Below are positions 17,361 through 25,847 of a stretch of DNA of 47,865 nt, piece by piece (position 1 is the first letter of the stretch; each line of letters opens with the position of its first letter). The translations under genes were made by a program, and so were the position numbers. Under the pieces are notes generated by a model. It saw only the letters and a program-made list of their open reading frames with translations. It made no database searches and was not told the origin of the DNA. This stretch comes from Hyphomicrobiales bacterium (lineage in GTDB: Bacteria; Pseudomonadota; Alphaproteobacteria; Rhizobiales; Xanthobacteraceae), in NCBI GenBank assembly GCA_021323775.1, contig JAJPKK010000019.1, positions 1-47,865 of the forward strand, written 5' to 3'.

Positions 17361-18023
17361 TCAGATCATGAGATCGGCCGTCGCCGTGAGTGGAGGGGCC
17401 ACCGAAAGGGTCGCCCCGATCGCGGTCAGGAAAGCCGAAAGACCCATCACGGTTGACTTCAGGCGCCTCTTATTGCGCAGCTGGGAGGCAATCCAGGCCA
17501 GGCTCTCGCCACCGATATCGGTCGGGCGGTTGGCCCACGAGGACAAGGCCGTCGCCGGATCGAGTGCGACCTGCCGCGGCGGCACCACATGTCCGGCCTC
17601 GGCCAGCGTCAGATGAGCAACCGATTTGACCAGGAGGTCATCGAAACGGCCGTTGTCGGTGCGCTCCGCGGCCGCGGCGTCGATGTCGAACAGGACGTTC
17701 GCCTCAAGCCGCGAGACCGGCGCGCCGGCGTCGCCGCCGGCCGCTTTCAGGATGCGGGCGCAGAGCGACGCATCTTGCGGGTCGAGCGCACGCGAGAAAT
17801 GCACGCGGCCAGCGGTCGTCGGGCCTTCGCCCGTAATGACGCCTTTGAGCACGCCGCGAAGCGCGGCGGCCGCAAGTTCCGGCGCCTCAATTTTTGAGCG
17901 CTCGATGGCGGCTATGAGATTCTGAAAACTCCCCCCCCTCTCTATTCTCCCCAGATGCGTGGGAGCGTAGGGAGAGGGTGGCGACCACGACGGATCTGAG
18001 GTTTCGACCGAAGCTGGCTCCAT
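17361..18023 (-). CDS. Uncharacterised protein with C-terminal membrane segment
   Basis: I do not recognise this 220-residue protein. It has a Ser/Pro-rich N terminus, a mostly helical middle with acidic patches (SRLEANVLFDIDAAAAERTD and FDDLLVKSVAHLTLAEAG), and one hydrophobic segment at the C-terminal end (about 192-212, STVMGLSAFLTAIGATLSVA), suggesting a tail-anchored membrane protein. The start at 18023 is chosen for a GGAG site 8 bases upstream; ATGs at 18083 and 18173 would extend it. Codons for residues about 12-32 (WSPPSPYAPTHLGRIERGG) lie in a CCCTCTCCC-type palindrome (about 17932-17985), so part of the protein may be repeat-derived. Confidence 0.6.
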   Translation of the reverse strand: MEPASVETSDPSWSPPSPYAPTHLGRIERGGSFQNLIAAIERSKIEAPELAAAALRGVLKGVITGEGPTTAGRVHFSRALDPQDASLCARILKAAGGDAGAPVSRLEANVLFDIDAAAAERTDNGRFDDLLVKSVAHLTLAEAGHVVPPRQVALDPATALSSWANRPTDIGGESLAWIASQLRNKRRLKSTVMGLSAFLTAIGATLSVAPPLTATADLMI

Positions 18024-18380
18024 GATGATGGCTCCATGATGCTTATCCCGCGCCTTTAATGCGATGCTTTCAATGCCGCGCATGAACCGGCGATTTAACG
18101 CCTGACCTGCCGATTGGTCGCACCTCGCCGAGTGCGGGTTCGATCGCCCGCCCGCGCGTTCCTGCTGCGACAACGACGCACGATGCTTCCCGCCGAGATT
18201 TCAATTTTTTTGTGCGGCCGGCGCTTGCAGCAGGTTTATTCCGCATGCCGGGTCCGGCGCAAAACGGCATTCTTACCCGGCAACAAGTTGTTTAACTGTC
18301 TTTCCTTAGGGCCTATATGAGGTCGCTGCGGGTCGCCGCCAAGGTGACCAGACCGTCAAATAAAAGTGCGGAGGTTTGCA
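18024..18380. other. Divergent promoter region before the peroxiredoxin gene
   Basis: About 357 bases between divergent genes. A GGCTCCATGAT direct repeat is at 18016-18040. It should carry promoters in both directions, but no confident -35/-10 pair or OxyR-type site could be assigned. Confidence 0.4.
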
Positions 18381-19040
18381 ATGACCCTTCAAATTGGCGA
18401 TACCGCCCCGGATTTCGAAGCCGACACGACCGAAGGCCACATCCGCTTTCATGACTGGATCGGCGATTCGTGGGCCATCCTGTTCTCCCATCCCAAGGAC
18501 TTCACGCCGGTCTGCACTACCGAACTCGGCAGCATGGCGCGCCTCAAGCCGGAATTCGACAAACGCAACGTCAAAATCATTGGCCTTTCGGTCGATCCGG
18601 TCGCCAACCACGCCAGGTGGGCGGACGACATCAAGGACACCACCGGCTTTGCGCCGAACTATCCGATGATCGGCGACACCGATCTCAAGATCGCCAAAAC
18701 CTGGAACATGCTGCCGGCCGCCGCCTCGGGCGATGCCTCGCAGCGCACGCCCGCGGATAACCAGACGGTGAGAAACGTCTTCATCATCGGGCCCGACAAG
18801 AAGATCAAGCTGATCCTTGTCTATCCGATGACCACCGGACGGAACTTCGACGAAGTGCTGCGCGTGGTTGACTCCCTGCAACTGACCGCGAAGCACAAGG
18901 TGGCGACGCCGGCCGACTGGAAGCAGGGGGAGGACGTCATCATCGCGGGCTCGGTCAGCGATGAAGAAGCGAAGAAGACTTATCCGCAGGGTTGGAAAGC
19001 GCCGCGGCCTTACATCCGCATCGTGCCGCAGCCGCATTGA
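18381..19040 (+). CDS. 1-Cys peroxiredoxin (Prx6/AhpC-TSA family)
   Basis: The 219-residue enzyme reduces peroxides through Cys45 in the motif HPKDFTPVCTTELG. It has the Prx6-type C-terminal extension (RVVDSLQLTAKHKVATPADWKQGEDVII, then YPQGWKAPRPYIRIV), and no resolving Cys is seen at the usual 2-Cys position, so an external thiol is likely needed. ATG at 18381 is preceded by CGGAGG at a good distance; an upstream in-frame GTG at 18366 overlaps that site and is rejected. A palindromic repeat starts 22 bases after the stop. Confidence 0.95.
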   Translation: MTLQIGDTAPDFEADTTEGHIRFHDWIGDSWAILFSHPKDFTPVCTTELGSMARLKPEFDKRNVKIIGLSVDPVANHARWADDIKDTTGFAPNYPMIGDTDLKIAKTWNMLPAAASGDASQRTPADNQTVRNVFIIGPDKKIKLILVYPMTTGRNFDEVLRVVDSLQLTAKHKVATPADWKQGEDVIIAGSVSDEEAKKTYPQGWKAPRPYIRIVPQPH

Positions 19041-19061
19041 GGGCGTGGACCAGAATCGCTT

Positions 19062-19116
19062 GTAGGGCAGGCAAAGGCGCGCTCGTGAGCGTCAAATGGA
19101 GCGCGCCCTGCCCGCC
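19062..19116. repeat. GTAGGGYRGGC-type palindromic repeat (short copy)
   Basis: GTAGGGCAGGCAAAGGCGCGCT at the left and AGCGCGCCCTGCCCGCC at the right are complementary at their ends, with about 20 bases between. It resembles the GTAGGGTGGGC element at 43078-43196. It could act as a terminator for the peroxiredoxin transcript. Quoted here in parts: left arm 19062-19083, right arm 19100-19116. Confidence 0.65.
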
Positions 19117-19164
19117 AGACATCTGGGCGGGCGCGCTTCGATCCGCCCGAGAGGAACCTCGCCC

Positions 19165-19578
19165 TTGAATGCCGAAGATACCGCCCGCACAGCCCGCCTT
19201 CTGCAGGCCATTGCCGAGGCGCAACCTCCATTCTTCCGCCTGCTGGGAGCAAAAATCGTTGAGGCCTCGCGCGATCGGGTGGTCGCCGAACTCGTGGTCC
19301 GGGACGAGCTGGGCAACCGCAATGGCGTCATCCACGGCGGCGCCGCGACCTTCCTGAATTTGCCTGAAGGCGCCGGCACGACGACGATTGAGAGCAAGAC
19401 CAATTTCTTTGCCGCCGTCGCGCTCGGCGACACGCTGAGAGCGGAATGTACGCCCCTGCACCGCGGCCGCACCACGATGGTGTGGCAGACCCGGATTACC
19501 CGAGGCGACGGCAAGCTCGCCGCCATCGTCACACAAACACAGCTTGTCATGCGAAAAGACGGCCCGACCGCCGTGTAG
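19165..19578 (+). CDS. PaaI-type hotdog-fold thioesterase lacking its active-site helix
   Basis: The product (137 residues) is a PaaI/YiiD-like hotdog protein of the kind that hydrolyses acyl-CoA thioesters. Family parts are present: GAKIVEASRDRVVAELVV, GNRNGVIHGGA, TTTIESKTNFFAAVALGDTL, and ECTPLHRGRTTMVWQTRI. Between HGGA and ATFLNLPEG the usual 11-13 residues (pattern xMAxADxxGG) that begin the central helix and carry the catalytic Asp are missing, without a frameshift. The enzyme may therefore be inactive. I prefer TTG at 19165, with GAGAGGAA upstream, because the ATG at 19096 would read its N terminus from the repeat at 19062-19116. Confidence 0.75.
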   Translation: MNAEDTARTARLLQAIAEAQPPFFRLLGAKIVEASRDRVVAELVVRDELGNRNGVIHGGAATFLNLPEGAGTTTIESKTNFFAAVALGDTLRAECTPLHRGRTTMVWQTRITRGDGKLAAIVTQTQLVMRKDGPTAV

Positions 19579-19650
19579 GCGGGCGGGTAGGCCGCTCAGC
19601 AAAGGAAGGTCCAGCCCCCCAGACGGGGCGAGCCGAAGTAGCCCCCGTCC

Positions 19651-20373
19651 TCACTTTTTTAGCTGCGACTTTACCAACTCAAAGAGCGCGGTCGCGAGTG
19701 CGCCGGTCGCCAGCGTGTACGCGATCAAGAGTCCGCCGCGCAACAGCGGCCCCTCCTGCCAGACAGCCGCGACCTGCACTGCGCCCAGGTCGATCCCCTC
19801 GAGCAGCATGGGCTCCGCAAAAGAGAGATATTTGCCGCTGACCCAGGCGAAAAATTGCGAGACGGCATCGTCGCCCCAAAATGCAGCGCGATCGCAATAA
19901 CCGGCGGGTTCGCAATCCTGGTCGGCAAAACGGAACGAACGGAAGCGGCCCAAATAGGACCTCACCGCGTCCGCCAGCACGACCTCGTCGGAGCCTTGCA
20001 CTTGTGCCTGTCGGTGGAAGATGAGGACGGCGCGTTCGGCAGCCGCCTCTACCCTGGCTTGCGGCGCAGGCACGCGTTTCGGCCCAATCGGCAGTCCGTA
20101 CAACGAGCTATTGTCTAAGGCTGCGTACCAGTCGCGCACATAGCGCCGTATGTCATCATCCACCCGGCATCCGTGGTTGAGGAGATAGAGGTGGTAATCC
20201 TCCGTTGTGAAGTCCGACTCCAAGAGGCTTGATTTGCAGACGCTGGCGTACGGGAGAACCCAGGTCCACGCGTACAAATAGCCAATTGCGAACGGCAGCG
20301 CCGCCGCGCAGCCGAGGATAATGAGAAGCGCGTACGCGATCGTCCGCCACTCGCTTCGGGTCGTGCCCGCCAT
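19651..20373 (-). CDS. Uncharacterised two-segment membrane protein
   Basis: I do not recognise this 240-residue protein. A hydrophobic segment at about 11-40 and a second at about 212-232 suggest an N-in, C-in topology with a periplasmic domain of about 170 residues. That domain has five Cys residues (46, 69, 154, 160 and one near the first segment), some possibly disulfide-bonded. Recognisable words: NHGCRVDDDIRRYVRDWYAAL, and RFRSFRFADQDCEPAGYCD. ATG at 20373 starts just before the first membrane segment; an upstream ATG at 20499 would add 42 basic residues and is rejected. It diverges from soxC. Confidence 0.6.
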   Translation of the reverse strand: MAGTTRSEWRTIAYALLIILGCAAALPFAIGYLYAWTWVLPYASVCKSSLLESDFTTEDYHLYLLNHGCRVDDDIRRYVRDWYAALDNSSLYGLPIGPKRVPAPQARVEAAAERAVLIFHRQAQVQGSDEVVLADAVRSYLGRFRSFRFADQDCEPAGYCDRAAFWGDDAVSQFFAWVSGKYLSFAEPMLLEGIDLGAVQVAAVWQEGPLLRGGLLIAYTLATGALATALFELVKSQLKK

Positions 20374-20671
20374 CGTCCCGCAGCCCTCGTGATTCCCGGC
20401 TCCATGGAGATGACCATTTTGCGCGTTGGCGCCGCCCCGGCGCAAGAGTGCACAGCGTGGCGGTGCCCTTGTCCGGCGCAACGGCATGGGTTGCAGCATC
20501 GGCGTTGGCGGATTACGTCTCGCCGATTCGGCAGGTGTGGCCGGACCTCATCGCAATCTGCGGCGCTGCCATTCCGCATCTTCGCATCGAAAAATGCATC
20601 TCCCCGGTTCCCTGCCGTGCCGGTCAGATTACAATGGTAGGCAATGCGATATGCGCAGGGAGGAGTTGAGC

Positions 20672-21940
20672 ATGAAGGAAACGTCTCGGAGCGAAACCGA
20701 ACGGGTGGCGGGCAACGGGCTCTTGCATCGCCGCATGTTTCTCACCGGCAGCGCGGCCGCGATCGGCGCCGGCACGATAGTGGATCAGGCCGGCGCAGCG
20801 CCGCTCGCGGTCGAGCCGTGGATGAGAATTCCAGGCGCGCCGTTCAATGCTTACGGCCAGCCTTCAAAGTACGAGGAAAAGGTCGCCCGCACCTGGGCGT
20901 CGGCTCCGGGCACCGGAGGCACCGGCTCCGCGCGCACCCCGCACCACCTGCTCAACGGCATGATCACCCCGAGCGGGCTGCATTTCGAGCGCAGCCACAG
21001 CGGCGTTCCGGACATCGATCCGGACAAGCACCGCCTGCTCATTCATGGTCTGGTGAAGCGTCCGCTCGTCTTCACGCTCGATGATCTCGGCCGCTATCCG
21101 ATGCAATCGCGCATCGCGTTCGTGGAATGCGCCGGCAACAGCGGCGCCTTGTTCGCGAAGCAGCCGGCGAACGCCAACGTGCAGGCGATCCACGGCCTGT
21201 TGTCGTGCTCCGAGTGGACCGGCATCAAGCTCTCGGTGCTGCTGGAGGAAGCGGGCATCGACCCGGCAGCCAAGTGGGTGCTGGCGGAAGGCGCCGATGC
21301 GGCCGGCATGAGCCGCTCATTCCCGATTGAAAAGGCGCTCGATGACGCGATGGTCTGCCTCTACCAGAACGGCGAGCGCGTGCGGCCGTCGAACGGCTAC
21401 CCCTTGCGTCTGCTGCTGCCCGGCTTCGAAGGCAACATGAACGTCAAGTGGCTGCGGCGCATCAAGCTCACCGCAGGCCCGACCATGACCAAGGACGAGA
21501 CGTCCAAATACACGATCCTGCTGCCGTCCGGGAAAGCGCTGCAATTCGTATTCCCGCTGGAAGGCAAGTCGATCATCACCCATCCGTCGCCCGGGCTGAC
21601 GGTGCGCGGGCCGGGCTTCTACGAAATCTCGGGCCTCGCCTGGTCGGGCTACGGCAAGATCGCGAAAGTGGAGGTGTCGGCGGACGGCGGCAAGAGCTGG
21701 GGTCTCGCCGCATTGCAGGAGCCGGTGCTGTCCAAAGCCGTGACCCGCTTCCGCATGGCATGGCAATGGGACGGCGGCCCGGCGGTGCTGCAGAGCCGCG
21801 CGACCGACGAGACCGGCTACGTGCAGCCAAGCCGCGCCCAGCTCGTTGCGCTGCGCGGCGACCGCGGCAATTATCACAACAACATGATCCAGTCCTGGGC
21901 AGTGGCCGCCAGCGGCGAGGTGAAAAATGTCTATGCGTAA
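20672..21940 (+). CDS. soxC: SoxC-like sulfane/sulfite dehydrogenase molybdenum subunit
   Basis: The 422-residue protein has a twin-arginine signal (HRRMFLTGSAAAIGAG, Arg20-Arg21), so it is exported folded with its cofactor. The sulfite-oxidase fold is shown by DPDKHRLLIHGLVKRPLVFTLDDL, the molybdenum-binding Cys153 in RIAFVECAGNSGAL, WTGIKLSVLLEEAGI, NGYPLRLLLPGFEGNMNVKWLRRI, and a C-terminal dimerisation domain (ISGLAWSGYGKIAKVEVSADGGKSW). SoxC with SoxD oxidises the sulfane sulfur in the Sox pathway; related SorA oxidises sulfite. ATG at 20672 has GGGAGGAG upstream. It overlaps the cytochrome gene by 14 bases. No soxXYZAB genes are in the window. Confidence 0.88.
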   Translation: MKETSRSETERVAGNGLLHRRMFLTGSAAAIGAGTIVDQAGAAPLAVEPWMRIPGAPFNAYGQPSKYEEKVARTWASAPGTGGTGSARTPHHLLNGMITPSGLHFERSHSGVPDIDPDKHRLLIHGLVKRPLVFTLDDLGRYPMQSRIAFVECAGNSGALFAKQPANANVQAIHGLLSCSEWTGIKLSVLLEEAGIDPAAKWVLAEGADAAGMSRSFPIEKALDDAMVCLYQNGERVRPSNGYPLRLLLPGFEGNMNVKWLRRIKLTAGPTMTKDETSKYTILLPSGKALQFVFPLEGKSIITHPSPGLTVRGPGFYEISGLAWSGYGKIAKVEVSADGGKSWGLAALQEPVLSKAVTRFRMAWQWDGGPAVLQSRATDETGYVQPSRAQLVALRGDRGNYHNNMIQSWAVAASGEVKNVYA

Positions 21941-22463
21941 GGTCTTCGTCGCGGCTGTCCCGGCGGTTCTTATAGCGCTCACGGCGCCCGTACCCGCGCA
22001 GCAAAGCCCCAATCTCGGCAAGCCGATCTCGCAGGAAGACCTGGCCTCCTGGGACATCAGCATCGGCCCGGACGGCGCCGGACTGCCGCCGGGCAGCGGC
22101 ACCGTACAGCAGGGCGAGGCGGTGTTCGCGGCGAAGTGCCAGGCCTGTCACGGCGAGAAAGGCGCCGGCCAACCCAACGATCGCCTGGTCGGCGGTCAAG
22201 GTTCGCTGCCAGGCGACAAGCCGGCCATCAAGACAGTCGGCAGCTATTGGCCGTATGCCACGACTCTGTTCGACTACATCCGGCGCGCCATGCCGCTCAA
22301 CGAGTCGAAGTCACTCACGAATGACGAGGTCTACGCGGTGGTGGCGTACCTGCTCAACCTGAACGGCATCATCCCCGTGAGCGAAACGATGAACGCGGAG
22401 TCGCTGCCGAAGGTGATGATGCCGAACCGCGAAGGATTTGTCACGTTCACCCGCGGCAAGTAG
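21927..22463 (+). CDS. soxD: SoxD-like periplasmic monohaem cytochrome c
   Basis: The 178-residue product has a signal peptide (MRKVFVAAVPAVLIALTAPVPAQ), a segment typical of SoxD-type cytochromes (LGKPISQEDLASWDISIGPDG) and one haem site, CQACH at 71-75. Candidate axial Met residues are in RRAMPLN and KVMMPN. It would take electrons from the SoxC-like subunit. Classical SoxD is about twice as long and has two haem domains, so this is a short form, closer in size to SorB. Its start overlaps soxC by 14 bases (a second ATG is at 21933), indicating translational coupling. Confidence 0.82.
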   Translation: MSMRKVFVAAVPAVLIALTAPVPAQQSPNLGKPISQEDLASWDISIGPDGAGLPPGSGTVQQGEAVFAAKCQACHGEKGAGQPNDRLVGGQGSLPGDKPAIKTVGSYWPYATTLFDYIRRAMPLNESKSLTNDEVYAVVAYLLNLNGIIPVSETMNAESLPKVMMPNREGFVTFTRGK

Positions 22464-22802
22464 GGTTGCGGCAAGCGGGGTTGATGTGGTCTGCCGGGGT
22501 TAGCCCTGTAGGGCGACCCTTGCGGTCGCCCGCGCGTCATCCTTAAGGACCCGTAGCCCGGATTGAGCGGAAGCGACATCCGGGCTCGCCCTGTCAACGC
22601 CGCAACGCTGTCCCCGGGTTTTCAGTTTGCGCTCAACCCGGGCTGGCCGGCGGCTCGTCAAGCAGGCGCCGGCGAGGCGGCGCAAAAAAGCGCCCGCGCG
22701 CTTTGATTTTATACTATCATGCTGTGAAAATAGGCTCTCGCGTTGAACCGATGCTTCGTTAATTGCTACAGACGGTTGAGCATCAAAGATCGGTGACGCA
22801 CC
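22464..22802. other. Intergenic region with two palindromic elements
   Basis: Contains a perfect hairpin GGGCGACC-CTTGC-GGTCGCCC at 22511-22531, and the repeat at 22553-22646. The final 100 bases (22700-22800) are AT-rich and probably hold the promoter of the next gene. The hairpin may end soxCD transcription but lacks a T-run. Confidence 0.6.
22553..22646. repeat. GTAGCCCGGATTGAGCG-type palindromic repeat, copy 2
   Basis: Begins GTAGCCCGGATTGAGCGGAA and ends GCGCTCAACCCGGGCTGG; its ends are complementary and match copy 1 at 17133-17222. The middle differs between the copies, as expected for elements that keep only their stem ends. Confidence 0.75.
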
Positions 22803-23639
22803 ATGGACTGGCGGCTGATTGCCGCTGTTTCGGCGGCGACTGGTTCCTTTTGCTTCGTTGCCTTTGGCGCCTATGTGGTATTCACCCACAATCCGGCTCC
22901 GCAGCGGACGGCTGCTCCCGCTCCGATGCTTCTCTCCGAATTTCGATTCCCGGCCGCGGCGCCGCCGTCGCTGCTGAGCGTGCAGCCCGCATCCGCCAGT
23001 TCGTCCGCGCCAGATCCGTTTGGGCCAGGCGTGTTTGCGTCTGCGTCGAGTCCGTTTGCGCCTCAGGCCAACGCAGCGCCGCCTGCGCCCTACCCTCCCC
23101 TGCCAACAGCAGAGCGGCAAATGGGGCCGGCGACGTCCGGGGCAGCCGCTGCGCCGGGACGCATCGGCGCGTCCGCCCAGGCGGTCAATCCGCCGCCGCG
23201 CCAGCCGCACGGCGCCGGCTATAAGAGCGCTGCCCTTACGCCTTTCGATGCAGCCCCACGGCCCGAGCCGCCACGGCCGGTCATCGAGATGAAAAAAAAT
23301 TCGGTGGTGCCGGAGCTTCACGCGGCGCCGCCCGCCGCGCGCTACCGCGGGGTGCTGACTTCAGCGGAAATTGTTCGCATCAAATCCAATCTGCGGCTCA
23401 CCCCAGACCAGGAGCGGGCGTGGCCGCCGGTCGAAGCCGCTCTGGCCGAGATGGGGCGGCAGCAGATCGCATTGATCCGGCGCGGACAAGAGCCGCGGAT
23501 TTCTCCGAATGACTGGCCGCCGGGCCGGCTCTACGCGATTGCCGGACCGCTCTTGCAAACCTTGCGGCCCGATCAGAAGGAGGCAGTCCGCAGGCTCTGC
23601 CGGTCACTCGGATTCGAGGGCGTGGCATCCATGATCTAG
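22803..23639 (+). CDS. Membrane-anchored protein with Pro-rich linker and LTxxQ-like C-terminal domain
   Basis: The 278-residue product starts with one membrane segment (about 5-28), followed by about 150 residues rich in Pro, Ala and Ser, and a compact C-terminal helical domain of about 95 residues. That domain contains NLRLTPDQERAWPPVEAALAEM and LLQTLRPDQKEAVRRLCRSLGF, the paired LTxxQ-like repeats seen in the Spy/CpxP group of periplasmic chaperone-like proteins and in many rhizobial hypothetical proteins. The likely location is the periplasm, tethered to the inner membrane. Function is not known. ATG at 22803 has no strong ribosome-binding site. Confidence 0.65.
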   Translation: MDWRLIAAVSAATGSFCFVAFGAYVVFTHNPAPQRTAAPAPMLLSEFRFPAAAPPSLLSVQPASASSSAPDPFGPGVFASASSPFAPQANAAPPAPYPPLPTAERQMGPATSGAAAAPGRIGASAQAVNPPPRQPHGAGYKSAALTPFDAAPRPEPPRPVIEMKKNSVVPELHAAPPAARYRGVLTSAEIVRIKSNLRLTPDQERAWPPVEAALAEMGRQQIALIRRGQEPRISPNDWPPGRLYAIAGPLLQTLRPDQKEAVRRLCRSLGFEGVASMI

Positions 23640-24039
23640 CGCGGAACTCGATTGCTTTAGGGCTGTCACTGGGCTCCTCCGGGCGACAAGCGCGAGCCTT
23701 TTGGGCACGGAGCAAGAATGATTGCGTGGGCGGCGATAAGCCGGGCCACTTCAAGAGGATGTGCCACGTGCAGCGGCGCCGTATGCTGTTCAGGTGAACC
23801 GGATGCAACCATGTCGCGACGAAGATTTGGCATCCGTGAATGCGCTGGCAAGATCGATGAGTAGTCTCCGTTTCACATACACCAATGTTCGGCCGGCTTG
23901 CCGCGAAGGCGCGAATGACGCGTACGCGCCTTCCCCTCCGCTGGAGGCGCGCGCGGGAGGCCCGCTCCTTGACCAGGCAGCGCCGCCATCTATCCGCCAT
24001 TTCCACAACGGCGCATGGGACGCCCGCGCTCCCAGGAAG
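23640..24039. other. Region before the P60-like gene
   Basis: An open frame from GTG 23761 continues into the next gene, but its residues (Arg- and Pro-rich, no signal peptide) do not look like protein. I treat 23640-24039 as non-coding leader. No RNA gene or operator was recognised. Confidence 0.45.
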
Positions 24040-25836
24040 ATGAGGGTCAGCGCATGGCCCATCATCGCGTTCGGGGCCGCCGCGCTGGCGGGCGCGATCC
24101 TGACGCTCGCGCCGGACCGAGCCGCCGCCGCCGATAATATGGTGGTGAAGCGCTTTTCGAGCGGCGCCACGCAGAATTCCGTCGGCATCGTCGACGCTGC
24201 CGAAGACGCCCCGCAAGACGGCCCGCAGGCGATCTACGCGGCCGACGACGGCAGCCTCTATCTGCTTGATCAGGTCAACAGCCGCATTCTGCGCTTCGAT
24301 GCGAGAACTCCGGGCGCCCCCGTTCAATCCCTCGAGCTGCCCGACAACATGCGGCCCACCGACATCGTCATTCGGCGCGGCAGCGTCTATGTGTGGGACG
24401 GCGCCCCGCGGGCTCTGCTGCCGACCGGCCGGGAGGATGCGCCGGTGCGCGGATTGACCCAGACCCGTTCGACCGAGGCGCCGGACGATTTCACTCTTTC
24501 GGCCTTCGCGCAGATGGGCTCGCAAGCCCTCGACAGCCCTGATGAGCTGCTCGGCGAACGGACGCGCGCCATCCCCGTGAACCGAAGGCCGGCCCGGCAG
24601 TTCGTCGCCTCGCGCGGCCGCGGCTCGGTCACGGCCGACGTCACCATAGGCGACAAGCTTAATACCGCTCAGGTCGAGGTGCGCGAGCAGGCCTCGAACG
24701 CGGAGATTGCGAAGCTGCATCTGCGCGTGCGCGATCGCATCGGCGCCGTTGAGTTTCTTGAGATCGACAACAGCGGCCGGATGTTCGTTCTCACCGAAAA
24801 CATCCCAAATAATGCGAAGCGCGCTGCGGCCGCCTTCGTGGTTCGCTTCTCTCCGCAAGGGGTGCAGGAAAGCGTCTACGATATTCCGCTTCAGGACAGC
24901 GTGGCGCTGTCGCGACGCTTCGTTGCAATTTCGCCGGAGGGCGATGTCTACTTCCTGCGCTCGCGGAAGTCCGAGGTCGATGTCATTGGCGTCGGCTCGC
25001 GCAGCGTGCGCGCGAACGCCATCATCGACAATCCGAGCCTCACCCGCGTTGCGGACAACGAGGCGCGGATCCCTGCCAAGGGCCTGGCTGCGGCGGTGCG
25101 GCCACTGACGCGCCAGCAGGTGGTGCAGACCGCTTTCGGCTTCGAAGGCTTGCAATGGCGTCTCACGCCGGCGAATTACGGCCCCGACCCGGATATGACG
25201 TGCACGGGGTTCAACCGCATCCGGCGGCCGGGCTACCTCAGCGGCAAGCTCAATCAGGAGGTGCGCGGCGTCCCCTATTGCTGGGGGTGCATGGGCTCGC
25301 TCAATCAGTTCCGCCTGAGGGTGGCGAACGGCATGCTCGCCGGCAACGTCTGCACCCACAACGAGCCGCGAACCGATGTCGCCGGCGTTGATTGCTCCGC
25401 CTTCGTCAGCGCCGCCTGGGGCCTTGCCAATCACTTCACCACAGCCGCGATGCCGGCGATCACGACCGTACTTGCCAATCCGTGGGATTTGCAGCCGGGC
25501 GATGCGCTCAACAAGCCCGGCAGCCATGTGATGTTGTTTTTGCGCTTTACGCCGGATCGCAAGGTCGAGGTCATGGAGTCCTCGACGGGCGGGTGCAATG
25601 GCCGTGTCTGCCGCAATGTCTACCCGCTCGCGTCCCTGCTGGCGCGGGGCTTCAAGCCGGTCCGTTTCAACGCCTTGCAAGACCAGACGGCGGTGGCCGC
25701 GGCGGCATCCAATGACGACAGGTCGACCGGAAACAAAGGCGCGCTGCACGCGTCCGCTCCCTCGTCTCCCGCGCAAGCGGCCGAAGGCAGAGAGGCGGCG
25801 GAGCGGGGTGGACGCCATCACAGAAAGCACAGGTGA
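24040..25836 (+). CDS. Exported beta-propeller-like protein with C-terminal NlpC/P60-type cysteine hydrolase
   Basis: The 598-residue product has a signal peptide (WPIIAFGAAALAGAILTLA, cut likely near RAAAADN). Residues about 55-330 contain strand-rich repeats with NHL/propeller-type words (IYAADDGSLYLLDQVNSRIL, EIDNSGRMFVL, VAISPEGDVYFL). Residues about 385-540 contain a Cys hydrolase-like part: VPYCWGCMGS, the likely nucleophile Cys452 in AGVDCSAFVSAAWG, and His496 in KPGSHVMLF, as in NlpC/P60 (peptidoglycan peptidase or amidase fold). The tail is basic and low-complexity. ATG at 24040 has AGGA upstream and begins the signal peptide. Its stop overlaps or nearly abuts the caspase-like gene, so the two are likely co-expressed. 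Substrate is unknown. Confidence 0.72.
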   Translation: MRVSAWPIIAFGAAALAGAILTLAPDRAAAADNMVVKRFSSGATQNSVGIVDAAEDAPQDGPQAIYAADDGSLYLLDQVNSRILRFDARTPGAPVQSLELPDNMRPTDIVIRRGSVYVWDGAPRALLPTGREDAPVRGLTQTRSTEAPDDFTLSAFAQMGSQALDSPDELLGERTRAIPVNRRPARQFVASRGRGSVTADVTIGDKLNTAQVEVREQASNAEIAKLHLRVRDRIGAVEFLEIDNSGRMFVLTENIPNNAKRAAAAFVVRFSPQGVQESVYDIPLQDSVALSRRFVAISPEGDVYFLRSRKSEVDVIGVGSRSVRANAIIDNPSLTRVADNEARIPAKGLAAAVRPLTRQQVVQTAFGFEGLQWRLTPANYGPDPDMTCTGFNRIRRPGYLSGKLNQEVRGVPYCWGCMGSLNQFRLRVANGMLAGNVCTHNEPRTDVAGVDCSAFVSAAWGLANHFTTAAMPAITTVLANPWDLQPGDALNKPGSHVMLFLRFTPDRKVEVMESSTGGCNGRVCRNVYPLASLLARGFKPVRFNALQDQTAVAAAASNDDRSTGNKGALHASAPSSPAQAAEGREAAERGGRHHRKHR

Positions 25837-25847
25837 GAGGCAGGGCG

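Noticed and set aside
18130-18165. Possible tRNA 3' half (GGTTCGATC near 18137)
   Set aside because: No matching acceptor stem, D-loop or anticodon stem could be found upstream.
23398-25830. 810-residue minus-strand ORF opposite the P60-like gene
   Set aside because: Antisense shadow; it also runs through the intergenic leader and has an Arg/His-rich composition.
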